Assembly (NCBI GenBank): GCA_964567045.1
Contig: CAZMLE010000051.1
Location: 1-26,701, forward strand
Origin: JAFNGF01 sp964567045
GTDB lineage: Bacteria > Planctomycetota > Phycisphaerae > Sedimentisphaerales > Anaerobacaceae
DNA: 26,701 nucleotides
Direction: 5' to 3'
Positions 1 to 8,185 of the stretch are shown piece by piece. Below the pieces are notes generated by a model. It did no database searches. It saw only the letters and a program-made list of their open reading frames with translations, and had not been told where the DNA came from. Position numbers and translations under genes: made by a program. Positions within the stretch are counted from its first letter, which is position 1. Every line of letters starts with the position of its first letter.

Positions 1-1883
1 GCGAATTTTTCCTGCCTCAGATTTCGGTCAGCGCTTCAAAGATAATTATCGCAGATACAACCTCCGTTGACCAGCAGCAGGATAAACTCTCCGACACCAG
101 TTACGATGCGCAGATTCAAGATGTGCGGTTCAAGATGTACGACCGGACATATTTTTACTGGCCGTCGGTGCGCGGCAGTCTACTGCGGCCCGATGTGCCG
201 CTTAAGAGTGTGCATGCCGGCCACGATAGTACCTTTGGCACTTCGGTCGAGACGCAATGGTATCTGGCCCGGCTGCTTGGATTGCAGGAACCAAATGGCA
301 CCGAAAGCACTCTGGGAGTTGATTACTACGACAAACGCGGTCTGGGCAGCGGCATAGAGATCGATTACGTAAGAGAAAACTATTTCGGCAGGCTTTTGGG
401 CTACATAATCGACGACCACGGAGAAGATAGGCTCGGCAGAATCGACAGCCGCAGGAACCTTGAGCCACCGCACGAGCTTCGCGGGCGATTTAAGTTCCAG
501 CATAGGCAATTTCTGCCTTACAACTGGCAGCTCACGACCGAGGCCGGCTACACTTCCGACAAGAACTTTTTAGAGCAGTATTATCGCGGCGAATTTAACG
601 CCGACAAAGAGCAGGAAACGATTGTCCACGCCAAGCGTCTTGAGGACAACTGGGCGTTGTCTTTGCTGGGCAAATGGCGGCTAAACGACTTCGCTGATAC
701 GCTGGAAGAATTGCCCAGCGCCGAGTTTCACTGGACGGGTCAGTCGCTTTGGGATGACAAGCTGACGCTGTATAGTGACAACCAGGTGAGCCGATTCCGT
801 CAGCGTCTGGATTCCGATGGTTCGTCGCCCGTTCTGCAGGATTTTTTTACGTTCGCCTCCACCAGAAATGAGCTGGATATGCCGATGGCCGTTGGCCAAT
901 CAAAGGTCGTGCCTTTTGTGGCGGGCACGTTAGGGTATGAGGATGGCAGCGGCTTCCGGACGGAAATTGACGGCGACCCGGCAAGCAGAGAAGACGAAGT
1001 CTGGCTCGCCGAGGCCGGCGTGCGAGTGTCAACGCCCGCCTATTGGAGGGTTTATCCGGATGTCGAGTCGCAGCTATGGGATTTGAATAGGTTGCGGCAC
1101 GTCATACAGCCTCGGCTGACGGCGGTTGCTTACACCCAGAGCGACGCGGTGGCAGAGCAGCGCGACGCCTTGAATGTGGGTGTCTCTCAGCGGTTGCAGA
1201 CCAAGCGAGGCCCGGTAGATAAGCTGCGGACAGTCGACTGGATGCGCCTGGACGTGGACTTCACGTGGGTAAATGATTCGGGCGACACATCGGCAGGACC
1301 AGACCGCTTCATCTGGAATAGACCGTACATACCGCTGGCCAATACCTACGGCAGGAGATTTGGTCAGGTCTTGCTGCCGCCGCAAGATAGGCGCAGCAGC
1401 AACATATTCGGACCCACGCGAAATTACATCGGTGCAGACTACCTCTGGCAGTTGAGCGATACCACCGCTGTATTGAGCGATTTGAATTTCGATATGCAGA
1501 GCGGCGTAGTTCAGCAATTTGATATCGGTTTTTCGCGCCGCTGTTGGCCTAACTTGAGTTATTATATAGGAAGTAGGTACTTGAAGCGTTTTGACAACGG
1601 CCTTGGTCAAAAGGGGTCGAACGCCCTTACTTTTGCCGCGACGTATGAGCTTGACCCGCGGTATACTCTGGTCTTTTCGCAGCAGATGGATCTTGACTAC
1701 GGCCTGAATATACGAAGTGATATAACGGTGATAAGGCGTTATCACCGGCTGTATTTCGCGCTGACCTACAGTGCCGATGAATCGCTGAACCAGCACGCGG
1801 TGGTATTCAGCATCTGGCCGCAGGGCGTGCCGGAGATGGCGATCGGGCCCAGCAGATATATGGCCCTTGGAACAACGAACTAA
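1..1883 (+). CDS. lptD: LPS-assembly outer-membrane protein LptD, 3' part
   Basis: This is the C-terminal 626 residues of a gene whose start lies before the window; the frame is open from position 3. LptD is the outer-membrane beta-barrel that, with LptE, inserts lipopolysaccharide into the outer leaflet. The sequence reads as alternating aromatic and polar strands, as expected for a barrel, and the stretch around VIQPRLTAVAYTQSD and the later LWQLSDTTAVLSDLNFD fit the LptD barrel domain. The N-terminal OstA jellyroll and signal peptide are outside. The last codons (AAC TAA) lie inside a heptamer repeat. Fructose-bisphosphate aldolase follows after 27 bp on the same strand. The family call rests on pattern recognition of a poorly conserved barrel, so a generic OstA-like protein remains possible. 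Confidence 0.72.
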   Translation, partial: EFFLPQISVSASKIIIADTTSVDQQQDKLSDTSYDAQIQDVRFKMYDRTYFYWPSVRGSLLRPDVPLKSVHAGHDSTFGTSVETQWYLARLLGLQEPNGTESTLGVDYYDKRGLGSGIEIDYVRENYFGRLLGYIIDDHGEDRLGRIDSRRNLEPPHELRGRFKFQHRQFLPYNWQLTTEAGYTSDKNFLEQYYRGEFNADKEQETIVHAKRLEDNWALSLLGKWRLNDFADTLEELPSAEFHWTGQSLWDDKLTLYSDNQVSRFRQRLDSDGSSPVLQDFFTFASTRNELDMPMAVGQSKVVPFVAGTLGYEDGSGFRTEIDGDPASREDEVWLAEAGVRVSTPAYWRVYPDVESQLWDLNRLRHVIQPRLTAVAYTQSDAVAEQRDALNVGVSQRLQTKRGPVDKLRTVDWMRLDVDFTWVNDSGDTSAGPDRFIWNRPYIPLANTYGRRFGQVLLPPQDRRSSNIFGPTRNYIGADYLWQLSDTTAVLSDLNFDMQSGVVQQFDIGFSRRCWPNLSYYIGSRYLKRFDNGLGQKGSNALTFAATYELDPRYTLVFSQQMDLDYGLNIRSDITVIRRYHRLYFALTYSADESLNQHAVVFSIWPQGVPEMAIGPSRYMALGTTN

Positions 1884-1898
1884 AAACTCAAAACTAAA
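1878..1898 (+). repeat. Three-unit A-rich heptamer array over the lptD stop codon
   Basis: Three 7-nt words run in register: AACTAAA, AACTCAA, then AACTAAA again. The cytosines fall at 1880, 1887 and 1894. The lptD stop codon TAA (1881-1883) is part of the first word, and the fba Shine-Dalgarno AGGAG (1900-1904) starts just after the last one. It is short enough to be chance taken alone, but it matches the 7-nt period of the other junction arrays. Confidence 0.5.
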
Positions 1899-1910
1899 AA
1901 GGAGAATTCC

Positions 1911-2855
1911 ATGGCATTGGTCAATACCAAGAAAATGTTTGAGATGGCCTACAAAAACGGCTATGCAGTTGGTGCATTCAATGTGAACAATATGGAGATT
2001 ACCCAGGGCATTATTGCCGCCATCGCCGAGGAGAAGGCGCCGCTCATTCTGCAGGTCTCCAGAGGCGCACGCGAGTATGCCAGCATCAGCTACCTCAAGG
2101 CAATTATCAACGTGGCCGTCGAGGAAAACCCGGACATCCCCATCGCCATAAATCTGGACCACGGCGACAACTTTGAGACCTGCAAACAGTTTGTCGATGA
2201 CGGCTTTACCTCCGTTATGATTGACACGTCAAAGCTGCCGCTCGAGGAAAACATCGCGATAACCAAGAAGGTTGTCGAGTACGCCCATGCCAGAGACGTC
2301 TGCGTTGAAGCCGAACTGGGCCAACTGGGTGGAATCGAAGAAGACGTAGTCGGAGTCGATGATGTAAGAAAGCACCTTGCTGACCCCAGTCAGGCGGCGG
2401 AGTTTGTGGAAAAGAGCGGCTGCGATTCGCTGGCGGTGGCTTGTGGAACCAGCCACGGCGCTTACAAGTTCAAGACTGAGCCTAAGTTGGCTTTCGACGT
2501 TATACAGGAGATAGCAGAGAGGCTGCCCGGGTTTCCGCTGGTGATGCACGGCTCAAGCAGTGTGTTGAAGGAGTTTGTCGACCTTATAAACAAGTACGGC
2601 GGCAACCTGCCAAATGCCATGGGTGTGCCAGAAGAGTCTGTTAGCAAGGCCGCAAAGATGGCAGTCTGCAAGGTTAATATAGATACGGATTTGCGGCTGG
2701 CACTGACGGCTAAAATCAGGCAGGTTTTCGCCGAAAAGCCGGGCGAATTCGACCCGCGCAAATATCTTGGTCCGGGCAGAGACGCCATCACAGCAATGGT
2801 TAAACATAAACTGCACGTCTTAGGCTGTGCCGGCAAAGCAGCCGAGTGCACATAG
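1911..2855 (+). CDS. fba: Class II fructose-1,6-bisphosphate aldolase
   Basis: This 314-residue TIM-barrel enzyme cleaves fructose-1,6-bisphosphate to dihydroxyacetone phosphate and glyceraldehyde-3-phosphate (or the reverse) in cytoplasmic glycolysis and gluconeogenesis, using a divalent zinc ion. Visible motifs are NLDHGD, with the catalytic Asp and a zinc His at about 83-84, VEAELGQLGG at 132-141, GTSHGAYKF with a zinc His at about 182, VMHGSSSV with a zinc His at about 213, and KVNIDTDLRLA, which binds phosphate. Length is normal for the short class II form. The ATG is preceded by AGGAG at 1900-1904. It probably shares a transcript with lptD (27-bp gap). A related class II ketose-bisphosphate aldolase is possible, but the motifs fit FBA well. 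Confidence 0.95.
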   Translation: MALVNTKKMFEMAYKNGYAVGAFNVNNMEITQGIIAAIAEEKAPLILQVSRGAREYASISYLKAIINVAVEENPDIPIAINLDHGDNFETCKQFVDDGFTSVMIDTSKLPLEENIAITKKVVEYAHARDVCVEAELGQLGGIEEDVVGVDDVRKHLADPSQAAEFVEKSGCDSLAVACGTSHGAYKFKTEPKLAFDVIQEIAERLPGFPLVMHGSSSVLKEFVDLINKYGGNLPNAMGVPEESVSKAAKMAVCKVNIDTDLRLALTAKIRQVFAEKPGEFDPRKYLGPGRDAITAMVKHKLHVLGCAGKAAECT

Positions 2856-2887
2856 AATTGCCGATTTACAATTTTCAATTGAAAATC
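2856..2887. repeat. Degenerate heptamer array, AATTG type
   Basis: Four 7-nt words in register begin one base after the fba stop: AATTGCC at 2856, GATTTAC at 2863, AATTTTC at 2870, AATTGAA at 2877, with a partial word to 2887. The word AATTGCC recurs exactly in the array at 25065-25071. The array ends just before the strong Shine-Dalgarno of the next gene (AGGAGGT, 2891-2897). Confidence 0.55.
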
Positions 2888-2903
2888 ATGAGGAGGTAGC
2901 GCT

Positions 2904-5240
2904 TTGCTGTTGGAGAAATCGAAAAAAAGGTGTTTCGTAGCGAAAAATGCAAGTGATAGGACGCGCCCTGTAAGTGCCAGATCCGCCTGGTTGCTGGCGA
3001 TATCGTGCTTTTGTGCGTTAGTGCTGCTATGCTGGTCCGCCGGTTACGGCCTTTCGGCTCGACCGGCGCCGCGCGAAGTTGCGAAGTCCAAATTAAGTGA
3101 ACCCAGCGCTGCGGGAGCTGCGGCGACGGCATCGGCTCAATCCGGCGCAGTCAAAACGGTCTGCGAACTGATCTATCACAGCAAATTTGACGCCGCTGCG
3201 GAGCAGATAGAGCAATCCGACAGGACAACATATCCGCAGCTTGGCCGGTTGGCCGAGATCATCCAAGAATATAAGGACACAAGTAAACAACGTCAGTCTG
3301 CTCGCGAAGCTGCGTATCAGGAGCAATTGGCTGAACTGCAAAAACGCCGGGCACAAGGCAAGACAAGTGACGTGAACGATACGAACGATGTCAACGACGT
3401 AAACGATACTGTTAGCGTGCTCTTGGTTATCGCCAAAGCCAGTGAATTCGCAAACCAGGTTCAGAGAGAGCACCTGTTTTCGGACGCATTTGTAAAGCAA
3501 ACCATCCAGAAGGCAATAGATAATGCTGCTGATTTTGAATTGCGGGGCAAATGGCTTGACGCGTACATAAATTGCTATACCTGGCTCAAGGCCATCGATC
3601 CGAATAACAAGGCCTACTCGGATTATGGCGAGCAACTGCTGGATAAGGCCACTATTGTGGTTTCCCTTCAGGATAGTCCCTGCGAGAGCCGCGAGGAGCG
3701 GTACAAAGGCGTGGAAAAGGAGATGTTCGTCTGGGCAATTGAAGTTCTCAGCGGCCACTACGTCAGAAGGACTATCGATTATAGCCACATGGCAAAGCAA
3801 GCCGTCAGACAGTGCAAATTGTTGGCGGAAGTGATGCCGACCGCCTTTCCGCCAAAGGTTAAGAGCCGGAGCTCCGAAAGCTCGTTTTCACCGCCCGATG
3901 CCAATCAGCTAACTGCCTGGTCCGCGGGGCTGGCGGCGATATCGGACCAGATCGAGCAGTCGCCTACCGGGCTAAAAAAAGATGATCTCACAGATGTTTT
4001 TGAAAAGGTCCTGGCACTTAATAAAGCGACTTTGGAATTTTCTCAGTCTGCACTTGTCGCGCAGTTTACAGAGGCGGCATTGTCTGCACTCGATCCTTAC
4101 ACGGTCATGGTTTGGCCCAGGCAGGTGCAGGAGTTCGAAAAGAGTATGACCAACGAGTTTACCGGTATCGGGATAGAAATCTCCAAACCCAAGGGACTAT
4201 TGACCGTGGCAAGCCTGCTGCAGGATACGCCGGCGTACAAAGCGGGTCTGGATGCCGGCGACGTAATCGTAGCGGTGGACGGAGTCCAAACAAAGGATAT
4301 GACTCTGCTCTGTGCAGTTCGCAAGATTACTGGTCCTGCCGACACCAAGGTTACACTTACGATAAAACGTCCGGGGCAAGATAAAGCCAGAGACATTATT
4401 ATAACCAGAGGCAAGATAACCGTTCCTACGCTTCGAGGCTGGAACCGGACCGAGACAGGCAAATGGCTTTATATGATTGACGAGCCAAACAGAATCGGCT
4501 ACGTCCGCGTTACGGGCTTTTCCTCAGAAACTGCTTCCGAGCTTGAACAAGTGCTCAAAGACCTGGAATCGCAGGGCCTGAAGGCCCTAATTCTCGATCT
4601 GCGATTTAATACAGGCGGCCTGCTTAACAGCGCGATCGACGTGTCAGACAAATTTCTAAAAGAGGGAACGATAGTCACCACCCGCTCGCCATACGCAGGG
4701 GTATTGACCTATGCAAAGGCGCACGAAAAAGGTACGCACCCGGACTACCCGCTGGTCATACTCATAAATTACAGCTCCGCCAGCGCTTCAGAGATAGTGG
4801 CAGGAGCGTTGGCAGACGAGGCGCATAACCGGGCGGTTCTGGTGGGCGACAGGACCCACGGCAAAGGCAGCGTGCAGGGAATAACACACTATCCCCGCGG
4901 AGCTGCGCAGCTAAAATACACAATGGCACATTATCATCTGCCTTCCGACCAGAGAGTTAAGAGCCGCGAAGAAACGGAAAAGCAAGGCAAAAAGGACTGG
5001 GGCATCGGGCCGGACGTTGAAATCGAATTAACAAGCGACGAGCTCAAGAAGATGCTCGACATCCAGCGGGAAAACGACGTGCTGGTTCAAGCCGGCCGCG
5101 ACCCAAATAGCGCCTCCCTGAATAGGCATTCAGCACAAGAAACCGTGGCGGCCGACCCACAACTGGTGGTCGGGATGCTGATTATCAAAACCAAGCTGAT
5201 TGAGGCTCAGGCTCGCCCATCAAGCGCAAAGGCCCTCTGA
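2904..5240 (+). CDS. S41-family C-terminal processing peptidase (CtpA/Prc type)
   Basis: This 778-residue serine protease is probably periplasmic and anchored by one N-terminal membrane segment (about residues 28-50). A long alpha-helical N-terminal part is followed by a PDZ domain (about 420-505, starting TGIGIEISK) and the S41 catalytic domain (about 530-720). The Ser/Lys dyad is seen in SSASASEI (Ser at about 627) and THGKGSVQ (Lys at about 654). The family trims C-termini of membrane and periplasmic proteins. The start is TTG at 2904, six bases after AGGAGGT; there is no in-frame ATG nearby. Residues 156-169 are an Asp-Val/Thr-Asn repeat (3369-3410). It is longer than typical CtpA (about 400-450) and closer to Prc in size. 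It lies between fba and lysS on the same strand. Confidence 0.92.
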   Translation: MLLEKSKKRCFVAKNASDRTRPVSARSAWLLAISCFCALVLLCWSAGYGLSARPAPREVAKSKLSEPSAAGAAATASAQSGAVKTVCELIYHSKFDAAAEQIEQSDRTTYPQLGRLAEIIQEYKDTSKQRQSAREAAYQEQLAELQKRRAQGKTSDVNDTNDVNDVNDTVSVLLVIAKASEFANQVQREHLFSDAFVKQTIQKAIDNAADFELRGKWLDAYINCYTWLKAIDPNNKAYSDYGEQLLDKATIVVSLQDSPCESREERYKGVEKEMFVWAIEVLSGHYVRRTIDYSHMAKQAVRQCKLLAEVMPTAFPPKVKSRSSESSFSPPDANQLTAWSAGLAAISDQIEQSPTGLKKDDLTDVFEKVLALNKATLEFSQSALVAQFTEAALSALDPYTVMVWPRQVQEFEKSMTNEFTGIGIEISKPKGLLTVASLLQDTPAYKAGLDAGDVIVAVDGVQTKDMTLLCAVRKITGPADTKVTLTIKRPGQDKARDIIITRGKITVPTLRGWNRTETGKWLYMIDEPNRIGYVRVTGFSSETASELEQVLKDLESQGLKALILDLRFNTGGLLNSAIDVSDKFLKEGTIVTTRSPYAGVLTYAKAHEKGTHPDYPLVILINYSSASASEIVAGALADEAHNRAVLVGDRTHGKGSVQGITHYPRGAAQLKYTMAHYHLPSDQRVKSREETEKQGKKDWGIGPDVEIELTSDELKKMLDIQRENDVLVQAGRDPNSASLNRHSAQETVAADPQLVVGMLIIKTKLIEAQARPSSAKAL
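3369..3410 (+). repeat. In-frame 9-nt tandem repeat coding Asp-(Val/Thr)-Asn
   Basis: Between the coiled N-terminal helix and the next helical part of the S41 protease, the triplet DVN/DTN is repeated four times plus a partial unit. All units are in frame, but synonymous third bases vary (GAC/GAT, GTG/GTC/GTA). It is probably a flexible acidic linker that can change length by slippage. Confidence 0.8.
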
Positions 5241-5258
5241 TTTTGCAGGTGTATCGCT

Positions 5259-6740
5259 TTGGCAAATGCACAAGATTCAGACAGATTCGAACGGCAAAGA
5301 CAGGAAAAACTTGCGCAGATTAGGCAGTTGGGCTTCGATCCCTACGGCCAGAGATACGAAGGAGCCGAGCCGGCTGCAAATATCAAGCTCAGATTCAAGG
5401 AAAATGACGACACTCAACGGGCAAAATGTGCCGGCAGAATTGTTCTGCTGCGAGACATCGGAAAGCTGATTTTTATTACTCTGCGAGACTCCAGCGGCAC
5501 TATCCAGGTGGGCGCCAGTACGACTCTGCTCCCGCGCGACGCCTCAGACTGGCAACTGGCCAAATTGCTTGAGCTGGGCGATGTAATCGGGGCGTCCGGC
5601 CGATTGGGAAAAACCAAAACGGGCGAAATTACCGTATGGGCTGAAAGTCTTACGCTTCTGGCTAAGTGCCTGGCGCAGCCACCTGAAAAGTTTCACGGCC
5701 TGGCAGATATCGACCTGCGCTATCGCCAAAGGTTCGTGGAACTCTGGGCTAACCCCGAAGTTATGGAGCGCTTCAAAAAACGCAGCGCTATCATTGCTAC
5801 GATTCGCGAATTTTTGCAGGGACGAGGCTTCTTAGAGGTCGAGACGCCAATGATGCAGCAGCAGCCGGGCGGAGCGGCGGCAAAGCCATTCGTCACCCAT
5901 CACAATACCCTGGATTTGGACCTATTTTTGCGGATTGCTCCGGAGCTGTTTCTAAAAAGACTGCTGGTCGGCGGGATGGAAAAGGTCTTCGAAATAAATC
6001 GGAACTTCCGCAACGAGGGACTAAGCAGATATCACAACCCGGAATTTACCATGCTCGAATTGTACCAGGCATACGCTGATTACAATGTGATGATGGATTT
6101 GACCGAGGAGCTTATCTGCCTGCTGGTCGAAAAATACTGCCCAAGCGATCAGATAGAATTCGGTGACATGAAGGTGGATTTTAGCCGACCCTGGCGGCGG
6201 GTTCGATATGCCCAGCTCCTGAAAGAACACAGCGGCTGTGCGATTGATGACACCGGCGCTCTGCGAAAAAAGGCCGCCCAGCTTGACATAGATGAAGCGG
6301 GTATGGATGACGTAGTAGTTATCGACGCACTATTCAAAGCCATCGTTGAGGACAAACTCGTTGCCCCGACTTTCGTGATTGATTATCCGGCGGCGCTGTG
6401 CCCCCTGACCAGGCAAAAAAAAGACGACCCAAAATATGCTGAGCGGTTTGAGCTATATATCGCCCAAATGGAGCTGGCTAATGCGTACACCGAGCTAAAC
6501 GACCCTGCCCAGCAATACGAGAACTTCCTCATCCAGCTTCGCGGGCAGGAAGACTCAATGGCCAGGATGGACAGAGATTTTATAACAGCGCTGAAATACG
6601 GTATGCCGCCCGCCGGAGGGCTGGGCATCGGCATCGACCGATTGGTCATGGTCTTAACCGGCGCCCTGAGTATCCGTGACGTCATACTGTTCCCACTTCT
6701 AAGGCCTGTACAAGAACCCCCAGTTAAAACTGGGGGCTAA
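5259..6740 (+). CDS. lysS: Lysyl-tRNA synthetase, class II
   Basis: This 493-residue enzyme charges tRNA-Lys in the cytoplasm. The N-terminal OB-fold anticodon-binding domain covers roughly residues 55-155. Class II motif 1 lies near FLEVETPMM (about 191-199), motif 2 at FEINRNFRNEG (about 244-254) with the following HNPEFTMLE, and motif 3 at GLGIGIDRL (about 453-463). The start is TTG at 5259, with only a weak AGGTG upstream (5247-5251); the first residues MANAQDSDRFERQRQEK fit the usual LysS N-terminus, and no in-frame ATG competes. After LFPLLRPVQ, the usual end of the family, the last eight codons (EPPVKTGG) are read from a palindromic repeat that also supplies the stop codon. Confidence 0.96.
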   Translation: MANAQDSDRFERQRQEKLAQIRQLGFDPYGQRYEGAEPAANIKLRFKENDDTQRAKCAGRIVLLRDIGKLIFITLRDSSGTIQVGASTTLLPRDASDWQLAKLLELGDVIGASGRLGKTKTGEITVWAESLTLLAKCLAQPPEKFHGLADIDLRYRQRFVELWANPEVMERFKKRSAIIATIREFLQGRGFLEVETPMMQQQPGGAAAKPFVTHHNTLDLDLFLRIAPELFLKRLLVGGMEKVFEINRNFRNEGLSRYHNPEFTMLELYQAYADYNVMMDLTEELICLLVEKYCPSDQIEFGDMKVDFSRPWRRVRYAQLLKEHSGCAIDDTGALRKKAAQLDIDEAGMDDVVVIDALFKAIVEDKLVAPTFVIDYPAALCPLTRQKKDDPKYAERFELYIAQMELANAYTELNDPAQQYENFLIQLRGQEDSMARMDRDFITALKYGMPPAGGLGIGIDRLVMVLTGALSIRDVILFPLLRPVQEPPVKTGG

Positions 6741-6743
6741 ATA
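6717..6743. repeat. GC-rich hairpin repeat forming the 3' end of lysS
   Basis: A 9-bp perfect stem CCCCCAGTT (6717-6725) and AACTGGGGG (6728-6736) is followed by GGCTAAATA. The TAA stop of lysS (6738-6740) lies in that tail. The tail is half of the palindrome found intact at 26562-26577 and nearly intact at 12372-12383, which marks this as a single unit of the same repeat family. It could also act as a weak terminator or mRNA-stabilising hairpin, but no T-run follows. Confidence 0.8.
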
Positions 6744-6755
6744 CTAACGACTCCG

Positions 6756-8108
6756 ATGCTGAAACTATTTTTTTGGTTGCGATACCTGCGCAAGAAAAGA
6801 ATCGTATTCTTGAGTATTGCCGCAGTTGCCTTATCAACGGCGCTATTGATAGTTGTCGCCAGTCTATTCAACGGTTTTATTGATGCGTTTGAGCAAGCCG
6901 CCGTTGACACTATCGGCGATGTTGTTCTGGCGGCACCCACAAGATTCGCAAAATATCCGCTGCTGATTGAACGCCTGGAGCAGATAAGCGCCGTAAGCGC
7001 AGCAACGCCAACTCTATCGGCGCCGGGCCTGATACATCTGGGTAAAGGCAACGTGCGAGTCGTAGAAATCTGGGGGATCGAGCCGGCTTCAAGAGCAAGA
7101 GTTACAAGTTACAAACAATCGCTATTGAAGCAAAAAAACTCGCCCCGCGAACCGCGTTTTGAAATTGCCGGCTCTTCAGAAAAAACCCAAGGTTTTGTCG
7201 GAATCGGTGTGTTGACCGAACCTGACGAGGTGACCGATGAATACAACCTTGATGTGGTTGAGAGCATGATCGGCAAAGATGTAATTCTTACTACGGGCAC
7301 AGTGACCGACGCTAATGCCGGTTACGACACTGCTGGAGTACCTTCGATAGCCAGAAGGGTCCTTCTATTTACTATTACAGATGTCATTTTCACGGGTGTC
7401 TACGACCTTGACAAGAGTCTGGTATACCTGCCCATAGAAAAATTGCAGAAGGAATTGCATCCGGACGAAGACAGCCAGATGGCCGACCGAATTCAGATCA
7501 AACTCAGAGACCACGTCGACGCCGATACAGCCCTGGCAGAGATTCGCGGCCTATGGCAGGTCTTCGCTGCCGAGCAGCTCGGCTGGGGCCCATACATGAT
7601 AGCCCAGACCAAGATCGCCACCGCCCAACAAATGCAGAGCCAGTACGTTGCTGAGCTATACAAACAGATGGGACTGCTGCTGGTGATATTTGGCGTAGTA
7701 AGTTTCAGCGTCGTGGTGCTGATATTCTGCATATTCTATATGATCGCAAGGCTTAAGCAGAGAGACGTCGCCATAATGAAAAGTTGCGGCGCGGCAAGCA
7801 GTTCGGTGGCTTTGATTTTCGTGGGCTTCGGCTCTTGCGTAGGAATAATGGGGTCAGGCTTTGGCGCCGCACTGGGATATCTGATTACCAAAAACATAAA
7901 TGCAATCGAGAGCTGGATAAGGGTACTGTTTGGACTCAAGTTGTGGAAAAGCAGCGTGTATATGTTCAGCAAAATCCCCAGTGAGGTTGACTGGGCGTCG
8001 GCTTTGCCCATTATGTTCTTCGCCGTCGTTGCTGCGACTATCGGGACATTGATTCCTGCGATAGTCGCCGCCAGAACCAGGCCGGTGGAAATCCTGCGAT
8101 ATGAATAA
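6756..8108 (+). CDS. Lol-type ABC transporter permease (LolC/LolE/FtsX family), first copy
   Basis: This 450-residue inner-membrane protein has the MacB/LolCDE permease layout: an N-terminal membrane helix (about 18-42), a large periplasmic domain (about 43-300), and three C-terminal helices (about 306-330, 348-377 and 415-439). The conserved tail reads IPAIVAARTRPVEILRYE. With the second permease and the ATPase downstream it should form a LolCDE-like complex that takes lipoproteins from the inner membrane to LolA. The ATG is used because the next residues match the family start; there is no clear Shine-Dalgarno, and translation may be coupled to lysS, which ends 15 bp upstream. Another substrate, as in MacB-type exporters, cannot be excluded. 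Confidence 0.85.
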   Translation: MLKLFFWLRYLRKKRIVFLSIAAVALSTALLIVVASLFNGFIDAFEQAAVDTIGDVVLAAPTRFAKYPLLIERLEQISAVSAATPTLSAPGLIHLGKGNVRVVEIWGIEPASRARVTSYKQSLLKQKNSPREPRFEIAGSSEKTQGFVGIGVLTEPDEVTDEYNLDVVESMIGKDVILTTGTVTDANAGYDTAGVPSIARRVLLFTITDVIFTGVYDLDKSLVYLPIEKLQKELHPDEDSQMADRIQIKLRDHVDADTALAEIRGLWQVFAAEQLGWGPYMIAQTKIATAQQMQSQYVAELYKQMGLLLVIFGVVSFSVVVLIFCIFYMIARLKQRDVAIMKSCGAASSSVALIFVGFGSCVGIMGSGFGAALGYLITKNINAIESWIRVLFGLKLWKSSVYMFSKIPSEVDWASALPIMFFAVVAATIGTLIPAIVAARTRPVEILRYE

Positions 8109-8109
8109 C

Positions 8110-8185
8110 GAATGTTGAATGTCGAATAGTGAATTTCGAAATTCGGTATTCCGGGTTCAATATTCGTAATTCTCGGTTGTCGAGT
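8110..8185. repeat. Eleven-word degenerate heptamer array between the two permease genes
   Basis: From 8110 the sequence can be cut into 7-nt words with no break in register up to the second permease start. Examples are GAATGTC (8117), GAATTTC (8131), GAAATTC (8138), AATATTC (8159) and GTAATTC (8166). Words drift gradually from GAATNNN to NNNATTC. The array fills the entire gap after the stop codon (8106-8108) and leaves no Shine-Dalgarno. It is translatable in the frame of the next gene, which creates a spurious 19-residue N-terminal extension from 8129. Confidence 0.75.

Noticed and set aside
1074..2162. A 362-codon open frame on the minus strand across lptD and fba
   Set aside because: It is antisense to two well-supported genes, its translation has no recognisable domain, and its length follows from the codon bias of the genes on the other strand.
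3093..3800. A 235-codon minus-strand frame opposite the S41 protease
   Set aside because: Antisense shadow; no start signal and no family features.
8110..8185. Could the periodic words be a CRISPR array or a CRISPR remnant?
   Set aside because: The unit is 7 nt with drifting sequence, there are no long spacers and no cas genes in the window.
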